From: Asterionellopsis glacialis
Taxonomy: Eukaryota; Bacillariophyta; Plagiogrammaphyceae; Rhaphoneidales; Asterionellopsidaceae
Assembly: GCA_014885115.2 (NCBI GenBank)
Contig: WKLE02001831.1
Location: 20,374-47,591 of the forward strand
Length of the DNA: 27,218 bases
Direction: 5' to 3'
Shown here: positions 26,726-27,218 of the stretch, piece by piece
Numbering within the stretch: position 1 is the stretch's first letter
Layout: each line of letters starts with the position of its first letter
Translations under genes and position numbers: made by a program
The notes under the pieces: generated by a model
Told to the model about the DNA's origin: nothing
Database searches by the model: none
Seen by the model: only the letters and a program-made list of their open reading frames with translations

Positions 26726-27218
26726 ATTACGGGTTATGAAAGAAGTGCTGCTTTCCTTCGTTCTTTTGTCGATGTTAAGAAAGGAAATTTCTGTGCTTAC
26801 GTTATAAAATACTTACGGCCGAACGCCTTTCTATGATAATAGTATGCACAGGGGGGCTTTGTATGAAGGGGGCTTTGTATGAGATCTATTCAATACAGAA
26901 CGAAATCTCCTAATTCCCAAACAAGAACGAGGCCAAAGATGCGAGTCTATTGAGTTTGCTGGCGGTGTTGCTGTGCATGTAAAGAGATTTACCAAAATAT
27001 TACAACCTCCGGCTACCACCTGCACTGATACTGATTTACTTACTAAACTATAGTAATTAGAAATTGTACCATTGCCTTTGGCACAGGCGGGAGTTCATGT
27101 ACCTCGTACAGGTACCGGTAAATCACATACCAGGTATATATATATATAATATGGAAAGGTATTACCTGGTAAGACCTATCCGCAGGTCTTCATATTATAA
27201 ACGATACTTGCTTGTTGA
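26726..27218. promoter_or_regulatory. Upstream flank of DUF6824-type gene with palindromes
   Basis: No gene seen. ATACCAGGTAT (27127-27137) and TTACCTGGTAA (about 27162-27172) are palindromes of the TACCWGGTA family, separated by a TA-repeat. AAGACCT (27171-27177) pairs with AGGTCTT (27184-27190), a 7-bp stem with a 6-base loop. A tandem ggggctttgtatga occurs twice near 26853-26881. Confidence 0.45.

Overview
The window reads as nuclear DNA from a diatom or close stramenopile relative. Protein-coding genes carry short GT-AG introns (about 85-150 bp), lie in both orientations, and have no operon structure. Two proteins begin with a signal peptide followed by the diatom plastid-entry signature (ASA|F, AMA|F), and one carries the DUF6824-type domain that is expanded in diatoms. 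I found no convincing rRNA, tRNA or CRISPR.

Layout. 1-762: a decayed LETM1-like coding relic, then the 3' flank of PEPC. 763-4003 (-): three-exon phosphoenolpyruvate carboxylase with a mitochondrial-type presequence. About 4.3-11.4 kb: an AT-rich block without an intact gene. It is a transposon graveyard: a Tc1/mariner-like MITE (5432-5737), an hAT-like MITE with an imperfect 8-bp target duplication (9109-9463), a piggyBac-like transposase relic (6700-7215), a Pif1-like helicase relic (8684-9100), a Cys-motif relic (6033-6330) and a frameshifted coiled-coil relic (10649-11375).

From 11.8 kb to the end the window is gene-dense: an unrecognised membrane protein (+), a thylakoid-lumen-type CreA protein (-), a monothiol glutaredoxin of GRX3/4 (PICOT) type interrupted by an assembly gap (+), RCC1 (-), cyclin H (+), ER Hsp70/BiP (-), an unrecognised coiled-coil protein (-), a plastid-targeted EMAPII/Arc1-type tRNA-binding protein (+), and a DUF6824-type protein with a Q-rich tail (-).

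The genes do not form one pathway. They are mostly housekeeping: anaplerotic carbon fixation (PEPC), Fe-S/redox (GRX), Ran GTPase nucleotide exchange (RCC1), CDK-activating kinase/TFIIH (cyclin H), ER folding (BiP) and plastid functions (CreA, tRNA-binding protein). Divergent pairs sharing one short upstream region are CreA/GRX, RCC1/cyclin H and coiled-coil/tRNA-binding protein. The most notable items are the relics and MITEs in the desert, a palindrome family centred on TACCWGGTA, the Arg-to-Lys change in the PEPC glycine-rich loop, the altered thioredoxin-site of the glutaredoxin, and the BiP signal sequence that is split by an intron. I did not find a clearly new multi-gene system.
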